A stretch of 24,625 nucleotides of DNA, from the NCBI GenBank assembly GCA_029098065.1, contig JAQXNP010000089.1, forward strand, positions 1-24,625. The letters run 5' to 3'. The translations under genes were made by a program, and so were the position numbers. This DNA is from Clostridiales bacterium. GTDB lineage: Bacteria > Bacillota > Clostridia > Oscillospirales > Oscillospiraceae. Positions 1 to 7,466 of the stretch are shown in pieces; position 1 is the stretch's first letter; each line of letters starts with the position of its first letter. The notes below the pieces were generated by a model, which made no database searches, was not told the DNA's origin, and saw only the letters and a program-made list of their open reading frames with translations.

Positions 1-70
1 AAACGGAACAGGTACCGGAACCCTGCCGGGAGGAGGCGCCGGAGACATTTCCGGTGACGCTCCGATTTGA
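1..70 (+). other. Possible 3' tail of an upstream gene (frame uncertain)
   Basis: One forward frame reads a Gly/Thr-rich tail that stops at TGA 68-70, about 40 bases before the hairpin at 109-145. Another frame stops at 55-57 and the third stays open through the hairpin. None of the three can be recognised, so this is only a guess that a gene from the left ends here. Confidence 0.2.
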
Positions 71-108
71 AGTCAGGGCCACCCGCCGGCCTGCCCGATT
101 CATCGGTC

Positions 109-150
109 AAACCGGCACACCACCCATCGGGCAGTGTGCCGGTTTTCGTT
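109..150 (+). terminator. Rho-independent terminator at left edge
   Basis: A 12-bp perfect inverted repeat (AAACCGGCACAC at 109-120 with its complement at 134-145) runs into a T-rich stretch. It should end transcription entering from the left. A second 7-bp pair, GCCCGAT 93-99 with ATCGGGC 126-132, overlaps it and could form a competing fold. Confidence 0.65.
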
Positions 151-177
151 GACTCCGCAATGCCTTGATCATATAAT
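149..177 (+). promoter_or_regulatory. Sigma-A type promoter for the orphan gene
   Basis: TTGACT at 149-154 and TATAAT at 172-177 are separated by 17 bp, close to the vegetative consensus. Transcription would start near 184, about 28 bases before the ATG at 212. Confidence 0.8.
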
Positions 178-211
178 GATGATATCGTGATTGCGGAGAA
201 AGGTGAATTCT

Positions 212-1078
212 ATGGATTGGTTTTCCTCTTTGGCATTGGGGCTTGGCCTTGCGGCCCGGAGGCAGAAAAAGGAACAGCAAAAACGGGCGGAAATGATTTT
301 CGCATACCGCTCTGAAATCACAAATGCTGTTTTTGAGTTGGACTCATTGTTGTCCAACTTGGCCTTTCCCACCATGCTTGCCATGGAACAAAAGGATTTA
401 GATGATTTGGAAGAACTTGCACCGCTTTTTCCGATTTCTGAGATTTTATCCATGCAAGGCTATATTGGCCCGGAACAACAGCTTTTTCTCCAGGACTATA
501 TCAACCTGGAATCTCCGCGCTTTAATCTGAGACAATTTACAAAAGCTGTAATTGAACGCGAAGGCGTATATCCCGAATGGTATGCTCTGGCGGGCCTGGA
601 TTTGACTGGCTGCGGGCAGATTTGGCACACTTTGATTGAGCTGATCTGCCGCCGGCGCGTACCCGAAGTAATGCAGCAGGCTGTTGACCTCTTGGGGAAA
701 ATCTTATATTCTTTCTGGTTCCTTGAATGTGCCGACATGCAGCCTGCACAGACTTGTTACCAAAATATGATTTCCAGGTTGAATCTGCACGCCGAACGCG
801 ACCAAAAAAATCCATATCTTCATGCCGTCATGCTGCTTCAAAACGAACTGTCAAAAAAATATGGCGGGATGGAATCAGATTTTATTCCGATGCTCGATTC
901 CGATTCTGCCTGTGATATGAATGGAAGAGCCGGATTTCATTTTTCCGTACATCGAAAAGATGATACCTCTTTTATTCATTTCTACGCCGTCCGCAGGCAG
1001 GACTTCCCCGGTGAAGCTGATTTGATTTGGGAGCTGCCCGCCGGCGGAGATACCCCCATGATCTTCTTCTCTGAATAA
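212..1078 (+). CDS. Hypothetical protein, AT-richer orphan gene
   Basis: This is a 288-residue soluble protein of unrecognised family. The ATG at 212 was chosen because GGAGAAAGG (196-204) lies a proper distance upstream; a TTG at 191 in the same frame would place the ribosome site inside the gene. The N-terminus is a short hydrophobic run followed by a basic stretch (RRQKKEQQKR, about residues 17-26), then mostly alpha-helical-looking sequence. No signal peptide or catalytic motif is evident. It has its own promoter and terminator, so it is a single-gene unit. Its base composition is clearly more AT-rich than the following genes, and AAA, TTT and ATT codons are common, which suggests a different origin or low expression. 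No function can be assigned. Confidence 0.8.
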   Translation: MDWFSSLALGLGLAARRQKKEQQKRAEMIFAYRSEITNAVFELDSLLSNLAFPTMLAMEQKDLDDLEELAPLFPISEILSMQGYIGPEQQLFLQDYINLESPRFNLRQFTKAVIEREGVYPEWYALAGLDLTGCGQIWHTLIELICRRRVPEVMQQAVDLLGKILYSFWFLECADMQPAQTCYQNMISRLNLHAERDQKNPYLHAVMLLQNELSKKYGGMESDFIPMLDSDSACDMNGRAGFHFSVHRKDDTSFIHFYAVRRQDFPGEADLIWELPAGGDTPMIFFSE

Positions 1079-1193
1079 TTACCGGTTGACCGTACGGGCT
1101 GCGGTTTTCTTCAGATGTCACCTGCCGCCCAGGCCGCCATCAAAAATCCCCGCAAGTAAGAGAACAGGAAGCCGCGTTCTGACATTTGGATGG

Positions 1194-1229
1194 AAGAACC
1201 CCCGGGGCAGGGTCCCGGGGGTTCTTTTT
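1194..1229 (+). terminator. Rho-independent terminator after the orphan gene
   Basis: GAACCCCCGGG at 1196-1206 pairs with CCCGGGGGTTC at 1214-1224 around a 7-base loop, followed by five T residues. The stretch 1079-1193 between the gene and the hairpin shows no gene. Confidence 0.85.
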
Positions 1230-1235
1230 CGCCCC

Positions 1236-1264
1236 TTTACGAGCGGGCGGTTTTGCGGTAAAAT
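1236..1264 (+). promoter_or_regulatory. Promoter for azlCD
   Basis: TTTACG (1236-1241) and TAAAAT (1259-1264) are separated by 17 bp, immediately downstream of the preceding terminator. Transcription would start near 1271, about 50 bases before the azlC start. Confidence 0.6.
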
Positions 1265-1322
1265 AACAGTTACATGAGATTAGACCGGGCGGCAAGGCGG
1301 CCGCCCAAAGGAGCGAGTTGCA

Positions 1323-2084
1323 ATGGAGCAGACGCCAACACGGGAGAGCGAGACGCTGGGCCGGAGCCCGGCTTCCGCCCGTCGCATCCAATTCCGGGAG
1401 GGAATCAGAGACGGTATCCCCATCGCCCTGGGCTATCTGGCGGTATCCTTTACGCTGGGCATCGCTGCCCGGAATGCAGGACTCACCGCTTTTCAGGCCA
1501 TGTTGGCCAGTCTTTTGAACAATGCCTCCGCCGGTGAGTACGCCGGCTTTACCCTGATCGCCGCCCGGGCATCCCTCCTTGAAATGGCGGTGATGATGCT
1601 GGTGGTCAATGCCCGATACCTGCTGATGAGCTGTGCCCTCAGCCAGCACCTGTCCCCGGACACTCCCCTGTGGCAGCGGCTGGTCATCGGCTATGACGTC
1701 ACCGATGAGATCTTCGGGATCTCCATCGCCCGGCCCGGTTACCTGGACCCCTTCTACACCATGGGAGCCATGACGGTGGCGATCCCGGGCTGGTCCCTGG
1801 GTACCTTCCTGGGGGTGGCGGTGGGCAATGTGCTGCCCCTGCGGGCAGTGAGCGCCCTCAGCGTGGCCCTCTACGGCATGTTCCTGGCCGTCATCATCCC
1901 GCCCGCCAGAAAAAACCGGGTGGTGGCCGCTCTGGTGGCGGCCTCCTTTGCCGCCAGCTACGCGGCCGGGAAACTGCTGCCCGGCGTGTCTTCCGGCATG
2001 CGGACCATTTTTTTGACGGTGGGGATCTCTCTGGCGGCCGCCCTGCTGTTCCCGGTAAAGGAGGAGACCGCGGATGCAGACTAA
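1323..2084 (+). CDS. azlC: AzlC family branched-chain amino-acid permease subunit
   Basis: AzlC (253 residues) is the large membrane subunit of a two-component exporter for branched-chain amino acids and their analogues, working with AzlD. The sequence shows the family opening (FREGIRDGIPIALGYLAVSF at about 21-40), the conserved NARYLLMS segment near residue 100, and several hydrophobic helices, including a C-terminal pair. The ATG at 1323 follows AAAGGAG (1307-1313) with nine bases between. The small partner gene starts inside its 3' end with an 11-base overlap, indicating translational coupling. The acidic tail EETADAD lies beyond the last helix. Family assignment is firm; the substrate is inferred from the family. 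Confidence 0.93.
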   Translation: MEQTPTRESETLGRSPASARRIQFREGIRDGIPIALGYLAVSFTLGIAARNAGLTAFQAMLASLLNNASAGEYAGFTLIAARASLLEMAVMMLVVNARYLLMSCALSQHLSPDTPLWQRLVIGYDVTDEIFGISIARPGYLDPFYTMGAMTVAIPGWSLGTFLGVAVGNVLPLRAVSALSVALYGMFLAVIIPPARKNRVVAALVAASFAASYAAGKLLPGVSSGMRTIFLTVGISLAAALLFPVKEETADAD

Positions 2085-2385
2085 TGTCTATCTCTATATC
2101 GCCGTCATGGCGGCGGTGACCATCGCCGTCCGGGTGCTGCCCCTGACGCTGATCCGGGGACAGATCCGTAACAGGATCCTGCGCTCGTTCCTCTACTATG
2201 TGCCCTATGTGACCCTGGCGGTGATGACCTTTCCGGCTATCATGGAAGCGACACAGGCCCCGCTGGCGGGCCTTCTGGCCCTGGCTGCAGGCGTGCTGCT
2301 GGCCTGGTTCGGCGCCAGCCTGTTCCAGGTTTCCGTCCTCTGCTGCGTGGTGGTGTTCGCGGCGGAACTCATTCTGGTCCATTGA
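2074..2385 (+). CDS. azlD: AzlD family small permease subunit
   Basis: This 103-residue, highly hydrophobic protein has about three to four membrane helices. It matches the AzlD family in size, position and its R-V-L-P-L-T motif near residue 24. With AzlC it forms the branched-chain amino-acid exporter. Its GGAG ribosome site lies inside azlC (GTAAAGGAGGAGACC just upstream of 2074) and the two frames overlap by 11 bases. A terminator follows directly, so azlCD is a self-contained two-gene unit. Confidence 0.93.
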   Translation: MQTNVYLYIAVMAAVTIAVRVLPLTLIRGQIRNRILRSFLYYVPYVTLAVMTFPAIMEATQAPLAGLLALAAGVLLAWFGASLFQVSVLCCVVVFAAELILVH

Positions 2386-2388
2386 ACA

Positions 2389-2427
2389 AGTGCCCGTCTT
2401 TTTTCTAAAAGATGGGTACTTTTTTTG
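2389..2427 (+). terminator. Rho-independent terminator after azlD
   Basis: A 14-bp stem with two G-U pairs (2389-2402 with 2407-2420) and a TTCT loop is followed by seven T residues. It begins four bases after the azlD stop codon. Confidence 0.85.
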
Positions 2428-2489
2428 CGGAAGAAATGACAAAACGATGTTATGCGGCGGAAAAAACTGATATTCCGCCCTTTCCCGGC

Positions 2490-2519
2490 TTTACTTCCCC
2501 TTTTGTGATGTGCTATAAT
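2490..2519 (+). promoter_or_regulatory. Promoter for the DUF1836-degV unit
   Basis: TTTACT (2490-2495) and TATAAT (2514-2519) are separated by 18 bp, and TGC precedes the -10 (extended -10). The predicted start near 2526 leaves a leader of about 34 bases. Confidence 0.75.
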
Positions 2520-2559
2520 ATCATCCGAAGTCATAGCATAGTGAAAAGGGGGAGTCCCG

Positions 2560-3108
2560 GTGGAAGAACTGGAAGAACTGAAAGAGCGGCTGGAGACTCA
2601 GCGCCCTGTGGACTGGGATCTGCTGCCCGACCTGAACCTTTATATGGATCAGGTGGTGGGTTATGTATCCCGGCAGCTCATCCAGTATGGCCAGGGGGAG
2701 CCCCTTACCTCCGCCATGGTGAATAACTATATCAAGGACGGTCTCCTGCCCAGGGCGGACGGTAAGCGATATTCCCGTACCCACCTGGCCTATCTCACCG
2801 CCATATGCACGATGAAACAGGTGCTTCCGGTCCGGGATGCCGGGCTTCTGGCCCGGGCGGAGGAAGGAGAAGCCCGGATCATGTATGACCGGTTCCAGCG
2901 GGCTCTGGACCTGGCCCTGAAGGACACGGCCGGCCGGCTGGACACCGACTGCCCCCGGGAGGAACTGGCCGACCTGGCCCTGTCCCTTGCCCTGCGGAGC
3001 TACGCAGACAAGCTGGCCTGCGAGCGGGTCATCGATCTGATCCGCCAGGACATGCCGGAAGAAAGCAAAAAAACCAGAAAAAGCCGAAAGGAAAATAAGC
3101 ATGAGTGA
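2560..3108 (+). CDS. DUF1836 domain protein, putative HTH regulator
   Basis: This 182-residue protein belongs to the DUF1836 family. It carries the family's helix-turn-helix-like core at about residues 48-80 (LTSAMVNNYIKDGLLPRADG followed by KRYSRTHLAYL), which resembles a MerR-type winged helix. The start is GTG at 2560, supported by AAAGGGGGAG at 2545-2553; no ATG fits. The C-terminus is very basic (KKTRKSRKENKHE). It overlaps degV by eight bases, so the two are translationally coupled; DUF1836 genes often sit beside degV in Firmicutes. The role is probably transcriptional regulation, but no target is known from this sequence. Confidence 0.85.
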   Translation: MEELEELKERLETQRPVDWDLLPDLNLYMDQVVGYVSRQLIQYGQGEPLTSAMVNNYIKDGLLPRADGKRYSRTHLAYLTAICTMKQVLPVRDAGLLARAEEGEARIMYDRFQRALDLALKDTAGRLDTDCPREELADLALSLALRSYADKLACERVIDLIRQDMPEESKKTRKSRKENKHE

Positions 3109-3976
3109 ATATGTGATTGTCACCGATTCCGCTCTGGATATGAACCAGGAGATGGTGGATCGGCTGGGAGCGGACGTGCTGCCCATTACCTTCAACATCC
3201 GCGGAACTTCGCTGAAAAATTACCCCGACCACCGGGAAATGCCGCTGAAAGAGTTCTATCAGCTCCTGCGGGAGGGAGAGGTGGCCACCACCTCCGCCGT
3301 CAATGTCCACGAATATCTGGAAAAGCTGACCCCCATCCTGGCCGGCGGGAAGGACATCCTGCTGATGGTCTTTGACGCGGTGCTGTCCATGACCACCTTC
3401 CAGTCGGCCAATCTGGCGGCGGAGGAGCTGCGGGAGAAGTTCCCGGAGCGGAAGATCATTGTGGAGGACACCCGCTGCGTCTCCGGCGGGCTCTACCTGC
3501 TGCTCTGGCATGCCTGCCGGATGCAGAAGGAGGGCAAGAGCATGGAGGAGGTCCGGGATTGGTGCGAGGCCAACAAATACCACGTCTGCCACTGGTTTAC
3601 CGTGGATGACCTCCATTACCTGAAGCGGGGCGGCCGCCTCTCCGCGGCCTCTGCCGTGGTGGGGACCATGCTCCAGATCAAGCCTGTCCTCCACGTGGAT
3701 CACGAGGGAGCTCTGGTCAACGTGGGAAAGGCCCGCGGGCGGAACGCCTCCCTCACCGCTCTGGTGGACCGCATGGAAAAGACCGCCATCAACCCGGCCG
3801 GACAGACGGTTTTTATCTGCCACGGCGACTGCCTGGCGGATGCGGAGAAGGTGGCCGAGGACGTGAAGAAGCGGATGAATCCCAAGGAGATCTACATCGG
3901 GGACTTCGGACCGGTTATCGGCGCGCACACCGGCCCGGGCATTGTGGCGCTTTTCTTCCTGGGGACAGAACGGTAA
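3101..3976 (+). CDS. degV: DegV family fatty-acid-binding protein
   Basis: DegV/FakB proteins (291 residues here, normal length) bind a fatty acid and present it to the kinase FakA for phosphorylation and entry into phospholipid synthesis. The family marks are all present: ITDSALDM-type start (V-T-D-S at 7-10), the TSAVNVHEY lipid-headgroup loop near residue 66, the YLKRGGRLS segment near residue 175, and the C-terminal IGDFGPVIGAHTGPG motif. The ATG at 3101 is preceded by AAAGGA. No fakA lies in this window, so the partner is encoded elsewhere. The protein is cytosolic, with no signal peptide. Confidence 0.93.
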   Translation: MSEYVIVTDSALDMNQEMVDRLGADVLPITFNIRGTSLKNYPDHREMPLKEFYQLLREGEVATTSAVNVHEYLEKLTPILAGGKDILLMVFDAVLSMTTFQSANLAAEELREKFPERKIIVEDTRCVSGGLYLLLWHACRMQKEGKSMEEVRDWCEANKYHVCHWFTVDDLHYLKRGGRLSAASAVVGTMLQIKPVLHVDHEGALVNVGKARGRNASLTALVDRMEKTAINPAGQTVFICHGDCLADAEKVAEDVKKRMNPKEIYIGDFGPVIGAHTGPGIVALFFLGTER

Positions 3977-4012
3977 ACCGCGCCGCAGGCGGAAAATACA
4001 AACAGATTGGAG

Positions 4013-4042
4013 AGGGGGCGGGCACAGGCCCGCCCCCTTTTT
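4013..4042 (+). terminator. Rho-independent terminator between degV and prmA
   Basis: A perfect 10-bp GC stem (GGGGGCGGGC 4014-4023, GCCCGCCCCC 4028-4037) with an ACAG loop is followed by five T residues. Only 20 bases separate it from the prmA start, so prmA transcription must come from read-through or from a promoter not seen here. Confidence 0.85.
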
Positions 4043-4062
4043 CAAAAGAACAGGAGGCCGCT

Positions 4063-5004
4063 ATGGACAACTGGCTGGAGGTGACGGTGGAAACCACCGA
4101 CGCCCAAATGGATGATCTGGCCGCCCGGCTCACAATGAACGGCGCGGAGGGCCTGGTCCTGGAGGACGAGGCGGATTTCAAACGGTTTCTGGAGGAGAAC
4201 CGGCAATATTGGGACTATGTGGACGACGCCCTTCTGGAGCGGATGAAAGGCGTGGCCCGCGTCAAGTTCTACGTCACCGATGACGACGCCGGCCGGGCGC
4301 GGATGGCGGCCGCCCTGGCCGGCATTGACGCCCCGGTGTCCACCGTTCCGCTGAAGGAAGAGGACTGGGCCTACGGCTGGCAGAAATACTATCAGCCCAT
4401 GGAAGTGGGGGAGAAGCTCTACATCGTCCCCGAATGGGAACGGGAAAAGCCGGTACCCCAGGGCCGCACCGCCGTGTGTCTGAACCCGGGACTCACCTTC
4501 GGAACCGGCTCTCACGCCTCCACCCAGCTCTGCCTGGGACTGCTGGAGGAGCGGGTCTCCCCCGGGGAAAGGGTGCTGGATCTGGGCTGCGGCAGCGGCA
4601 TTTTGTCCATCGCCGCCCTGCTGCTGGGGGCGAGGGAGGCTGTTGGGGTGGATATCGACCCCAAGGCGGTGGACGTGGCTTATGAGAACGCCGCCCTCAA
4701 CGGCATCGGCCGGGACCGCTATACCGTCCGGGCGGGAGATATCCTCTCCGACGCCGCCCTGGTGAAAGAGATCGCCGGAAAGGGCCCCTATCAGACGGTG
4801 CTGGCCAACATTGTGGCCGATGTCATCATTCCCCTTTCCGCCCAGGCCCATCGGTTCCTGGCCCCGGGCGGGGTTTTCCTGTGCTCCGGCATCATCGATA
4901 CCCGGGCGGATGAGGTGGCCGGCGCGCTGGAGCGGAACGGCCTGCGCATTCTGGCCCGGCGGGAGCGGGACGGCTGGTGCGCCCTGGCCGCCTGCCTGAG
5001 GTAG
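4063..5004 (+). CDS. prmA: Ribosomal protein L11 methyltransferase
   Basis: PrmA (313 residues) is the SAM-dependent enzyme that methylates lysines and the N-terminus of ribosomal protein L11. The N-terminal domain (about 1-120) precedes a class I methyltransferase fold. The SAM motif VLDLGCGSGILSIAA is near residue 172, the acidic VGVDIDPKAV segment follows about 25 residues later, and the catalytic-region motif LANIVADVI is near residue 247. The upstream loop LTFGTGSHASTQ is also typical of PrmA. AGGAGG lies at 4051-4056, seven bases before the ATG. The next gene starts five bases after its stop codon, so the two are probably co-transcribed. Confidence 0.95.
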   Translation: MDNWLEVTVETTDAQMDDLAARLTMNGAEGLVLEDEADFKRFLEENRQYWDYVDDALLERMKGVARVKFYVTDDDAGRARMAAALAGIDAPVSTVPLKEEDWAYGWQKYYQPMEVGEKLYIVPEWEREKPVPQGRTAVCLNPGLTFGTGSHASTQLCLGLLEERVSPGERVLDLGCGSGILSIAALLLGAREAVGVDIDPKAVDVAYENAALNGIGRDRYTVRAGDILSDAALVKEIAGKGPYQTVLANIVADVIIPLSAQAHRFLAPGGVFLCSGIIDTRADEVAGALERNGLRILARRERDGWCALAACLR

Positions 5005-5008
5005 GGCG

Positions 5009-6109
5009 ATGAGAAGAGCCGTTGTCCGAAACATTGAACTGCCTCCCGGCCGCCGGGTGCTGGTGATCAGCGATATCCACGGCAATCTGCCTTTTCTGAA
5101 GGGCCTGCTGGCCAAGACGGGCTTCTCCCGGGAGGATATCCTCATCGTGCTGGGAGACATTCTGGAAAAGTCCGAGGGCGGTCTGGAGACCCTCCGGTAT
5201 CTCATGGAACTCAGTCAGACCCACACGGTGTATACGATCTCGGGGAACTGTGACGACATCACCCCCTCCTTTGTGGATGGGAGGGAGGACATTCCGCCGG
5301 AATTTTATCCCAGATATTTCAAAATCTTCGGGGAGAAGTGCGCGGTGGTGAAGCTGGCCCGGCTGGCGGGAGCGCCGGTGGCGGCGCCGTCCGATTACCC
5401 GGCGGCCCGGGCGGCCATCCGGGCCGCTTTTGCCCCGGAGCTGCGGTTCCTGCGGTCCATGCCCAACATCTGCCTGACCCCGGACTATCTCTTTGTCCAC
5501 GGAGGCGTCCCCCGGGAGGACCGGCTGGAGGAGCTGTCCGCACACCGGTGCATGAAAAACGACGACTTTCTGGGCCAGGGCTATTCCTTCCGGAGATGGG
5601 TCATCGTGGGCCACTGGCCCGTGACCCTCTACCGCCCGGATATTCCCAGCGCCAAGCCCCTGCTGGACTATGACCGCCACATCGCCAGTATTGACGGAGG
5701 CTGTACCCTGAAGCTGGACGGCCAGCTCAATGCCCTCATTCTGCCGGAACGGCCGGGCGGGAAATTCACCTATATGGCTTACGATGGCTTCCCGGAAATG
5801 ACCGCTCTGGATGGACAGGCGCCCTCTGCCGATTCGGTGAATATCCGATGGGGCCGGAGCGCCCTGGCGGTGCTGGAGACGGGGCCGGAGTTCTGCCGCT
5901 GCCGGCATCTGGAGAGCGGCCGGGTGCTGGATATCCTCACCGACTATCTGCGTTATGATGAGAAAGGGGTCCACTGCGAGGACTCCACCGATTACCGCCT
6001 GCCGGTATCCCCCGGGGACCGGCTGAGCGTGGTGCGCCGCACCAGCCGTGGAATCCTGGCAAAGAAGGACGGCGCCACGGGCTGGTACTTCGGCCGGCTG
6101 GCGGAGTGA
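5009..6109 (+). CDS. Calcineurin-like metallophosphoesterase (PPP-type)
   Basis: This 366-residue cytosolic protein has the binuclear-metal motifs of the PPP/calcineurin phosphoesterase fold in order: SDIHGN at residues 21-26, GDI at 49-51, GNCDD at 79-83, VHGG near residue 169, and VGHWP near residue 202. The usual GDxxDRG is changed to GDILEKS, and the usual GNHE to GNCDD, so it is not a classical Ser/Thr phosphatase and the substrate is unknown. The C-terminal ~110 residues after the catalytic domain look like a small beta-rich accessory domain. It is coupled to prmA (four-base gap) and ends at a strong terminator. Confidence 0.87.
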   Translation: MRRAVVRNIELPPGRRVLVISDIHGNLPFLKGLLAKTGFSREDILIVLGDILEKSEGGLETLRYLMELSQTHTVYTISGNCDDITPSFVDGREDIPPEFYPRYFKIFGEKCAVVKLARLAGAPVAAPSDYPAARAAIRAAFAPELRFLRSMPNICLTPDYLFVHGGVPREDRLEELSAHRCMKNDDFLGQGYSFRRWVIVGHWPVTLYRPDIPSAKPLLDYDRHIASIDGGCTLKLDGQLNALILPERPGGKFTYMAYDGFPEMTALDGQAPSADSVNIRWGRSALAVLETGPEFCRCRHLESGRVLDILTDYLRYDEKGVHCEDSTDYRLPVSPGDRLSVVRRTSRGILAKKDGATGWYFGRLAE

Positions 6110-6126
6110 CGGATGGATGATTGTGA

Positions 6127-6161
6127 AAAACGGGAGGGGCTTTTTGTGCCCCTCCCGTTTT
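6127..6161 (+). terminator. Rho-independent terminator after the phosphoesterase
   Basis: A perfect 14-bp stem (6127-6140 with 6148-6161) around a TTTTTGT loop ends in TTTT. It starts 17 bases after the phosphoesterase stop codon and closes the prmA unit. Confidence 0.85.
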
Positions 6162-6183
6162 GCGCCGGGGGCGGCCGGGGAAA

Positions 6184-6212
6184 CTGTCACCGAAATGTCA
6201 TCGAAATGTCAG
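6184..6212 (+). promoter_or_regulatory. Three TGTCA direct repeats, 11-bp phase (Pho-box-like operator)
   Basis: CTGTCAC, ATGTCAT and ATGTCAG start at 6184, 6195 and 6206. Each is separated from the next by the same four bases (CGAA). A 7-bp unit repeated every 11 bp is the arrangement recognised by PhoB/OmpR-family response regulators, and the unit is close to the enterobacterial Pho-box half-site CTGTCAT. The array ends about ten bases before the -35 of the promoter at 6223-6251, a position suited to activation. The regulator is inferred; clostridial Pho boxes are not necessarily identical. Confidence 0.5.
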
Positions 6213-6222
6213 CCCTTGACTC

Positions 6223-6251
6223 TGGACACCGGAGACGTTCCGTGATACCAT
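6223..6251 (+). promoter_or_regulatory. Promoter of the DUF3783-thrE unit
   Basis: TGGACA (6223-6228) and TACCAT (6246-6251) are separated by 17 bp. The imperfect -10 fits a promoter that needs an activator, in line with the repeats just upstream. The start would be near 6258, about 23 bases before the ATG. Confidence 0.5.
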
Positions 6252-6280
6252 AGGGAAGCTGAGCGAAAGGGGACGGTTTT

Positions 6281-6649
6281 ATGGCAAAACAGACGCTGCT
6301 GCTCTATGATCCGGAGGGAGTCCCCTGGGCGGGAAAGCTGCGGCAGGTGTGCACCATACAGGGATTTCGGTTCCGGGCGGTGGACCGGAGTGATCTGGAC
6401 CGGACCGTGGGGGCGCTGGCCGAGGGGCTGAAGCGCGCCGGGGAGCCGGAAAAATGTGCCGATGTCCCGGAGACGGTGATCGTCTTCTGCGGGGTGGGAA
6501 GCGCCCAGCTGGACCGGCTGCTTCAGGCTCTGCGGAAGATGGGCGTGCCCCGGAACTGCCTGAAGGCGGTGCTGACCGCCCAGAACGCGAAATGGCCCTT
6601 CCATGTCCTCTATGAGGAACTGGTAAAGGAGCGCACCGCCCTCTCCTGA
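6281..6649 (+). CDS. DUF3783 domain protein
   Basis: This small cytosolic protein (122 residues) matches DUF3783 in its second half: a short strand (VIVFCGVG, about 67-74), then a helix (LDRLLQALRKMGVPR), then the conserved LKAVLTAQNAKWPFHVLYEEL ending. The family has no known function. The ATG at 6281 follows AAAGGGGA at 6266-6273. It is the first gene of a unit that continues with thrE genes 44 bases downstream, and it lies directly behind the TGTCA-repeat promoter. Confidence 0.8.
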   Translation: MAKQTLLLYDPEGVPWAGKLRQVCTIQGFRFRAVDRSDLDRTVGALAEGLKRAGEPEKCADVPETVIVFCGVGSAQLDRLLQALRKMGVPRNCLKAVLTAQNAKWPFHVLYEELVKERTALS

Positions 6650-6693
6650 CGGGGCGGGGATCATGAGTCTGAGAGGAAAGGAGGCCTGCGGCG

Positions 6694-7464
6694 ATGGATT
6701 ATGACCGGCTCCTCTCCCTGTCCGCGAACCTGGGCTACGGCCTTCTGGAGAGCGGAGCGGAGATCTACCGGGTGGAAGAGTCTATTCAACGGCTTCTCCA
6801 GGCCTACGGCATCACCCAGGTCGACCCCTTTGTGATCCCGAACTGTATTATTGTCAGCATGGTGACGCCTGAGGGAGTCACCATGACCCAGGTCCGGCGG
6901 ATGCCCTCCCACGGCACTGACATCGACCTGCTGGAGCGCTACAATGATCTGTGCCGGAAACTGTGCCGGGAGGTCCCGCCCCTGGAGGTGGCTGAGGCCG
7001 GGCTCCGGCAGATCGATGAAAACCGGCGGCAGTATCCCGCCTGGGAGCTGATGGTGGCGTACATGGTGGCTGGTGCCGCTTTTACGCTCTTTTTTAAAGG
7101 GAGTGTCCGGGACGCGCTGTGCGGCGCGCTGTGCGGACTGGCTGTCGGTCTGGCGGTCACCGCCATGACCCGCCTGAGGGCCAACCTCTTTTTCAAGAGT
7201 ATGGTGGGGGCCTTTTTGTCCGCTCTGCTGGCTCTGGGCCTCACGCAGGTGGGGCTGGGACAGAGCAGCGACAAGATCATCATTGGGGCGCTGATGGCCC
7301 TGGTTCCCGGGCTTATTTTCACCAACGCCATCCGGGATGTCATGGCCGGGGATATGATGGCGGGCATCAGCAAGATCGCGGATGCCTTGCTGATCGGGGT
7401 CTCGGTGGCCCTGGGCACCGCTGTGGCCCTGGGCCTCACCCGGCTGCTGTGGGGAGGGGGCTGA
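6694..7464 (+). CDS. Threonine/serine exporter, large (ThrE N-domain) subunit
   Basis: This 256-residue protein corresponds to the N-terminal half of ThrE (DUF1212). About 125 soluble residues carry the family motif SGAEIYRVEESI (about 19-30). Five or so hydrophobic helices follow (from about residue 114), including the conserved segment ALVPGLIFTNAIRDVMAGD. In Firmicutes ThrE is usually split into this subunit and a smaller membrane subunit, which is the next gene two bases downstream. Together they are predicted to export threonine and serine by proton antiport. AAAGGAGG at 6677-6684 supports the ATG at 6694. Confidence 0.92.
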   Translation: MDYDRLLSLSANLGYGLLESGAEIYRVEESIQRLLQAYGITQVDPFVIPNCIIVSMVTPEGVTMTQVRRMPSHGTDIDLLERYNDLCRKLCREVPPLEVAEAGLRQIDENRRQYPAWELMVAYMVAGAAFTLFFKGSVRDALCGALCGLAVGLAVTAMTRLRANLFFKSMVGAFLSALLALGLTQVGLGQSSDKIIIGALMALVPGLIFTNAIRDVMAGDMMAGISKIADALLIGVSVALGTAVALGLTRLLWGGG

Positions 7465-7466
7465 AC

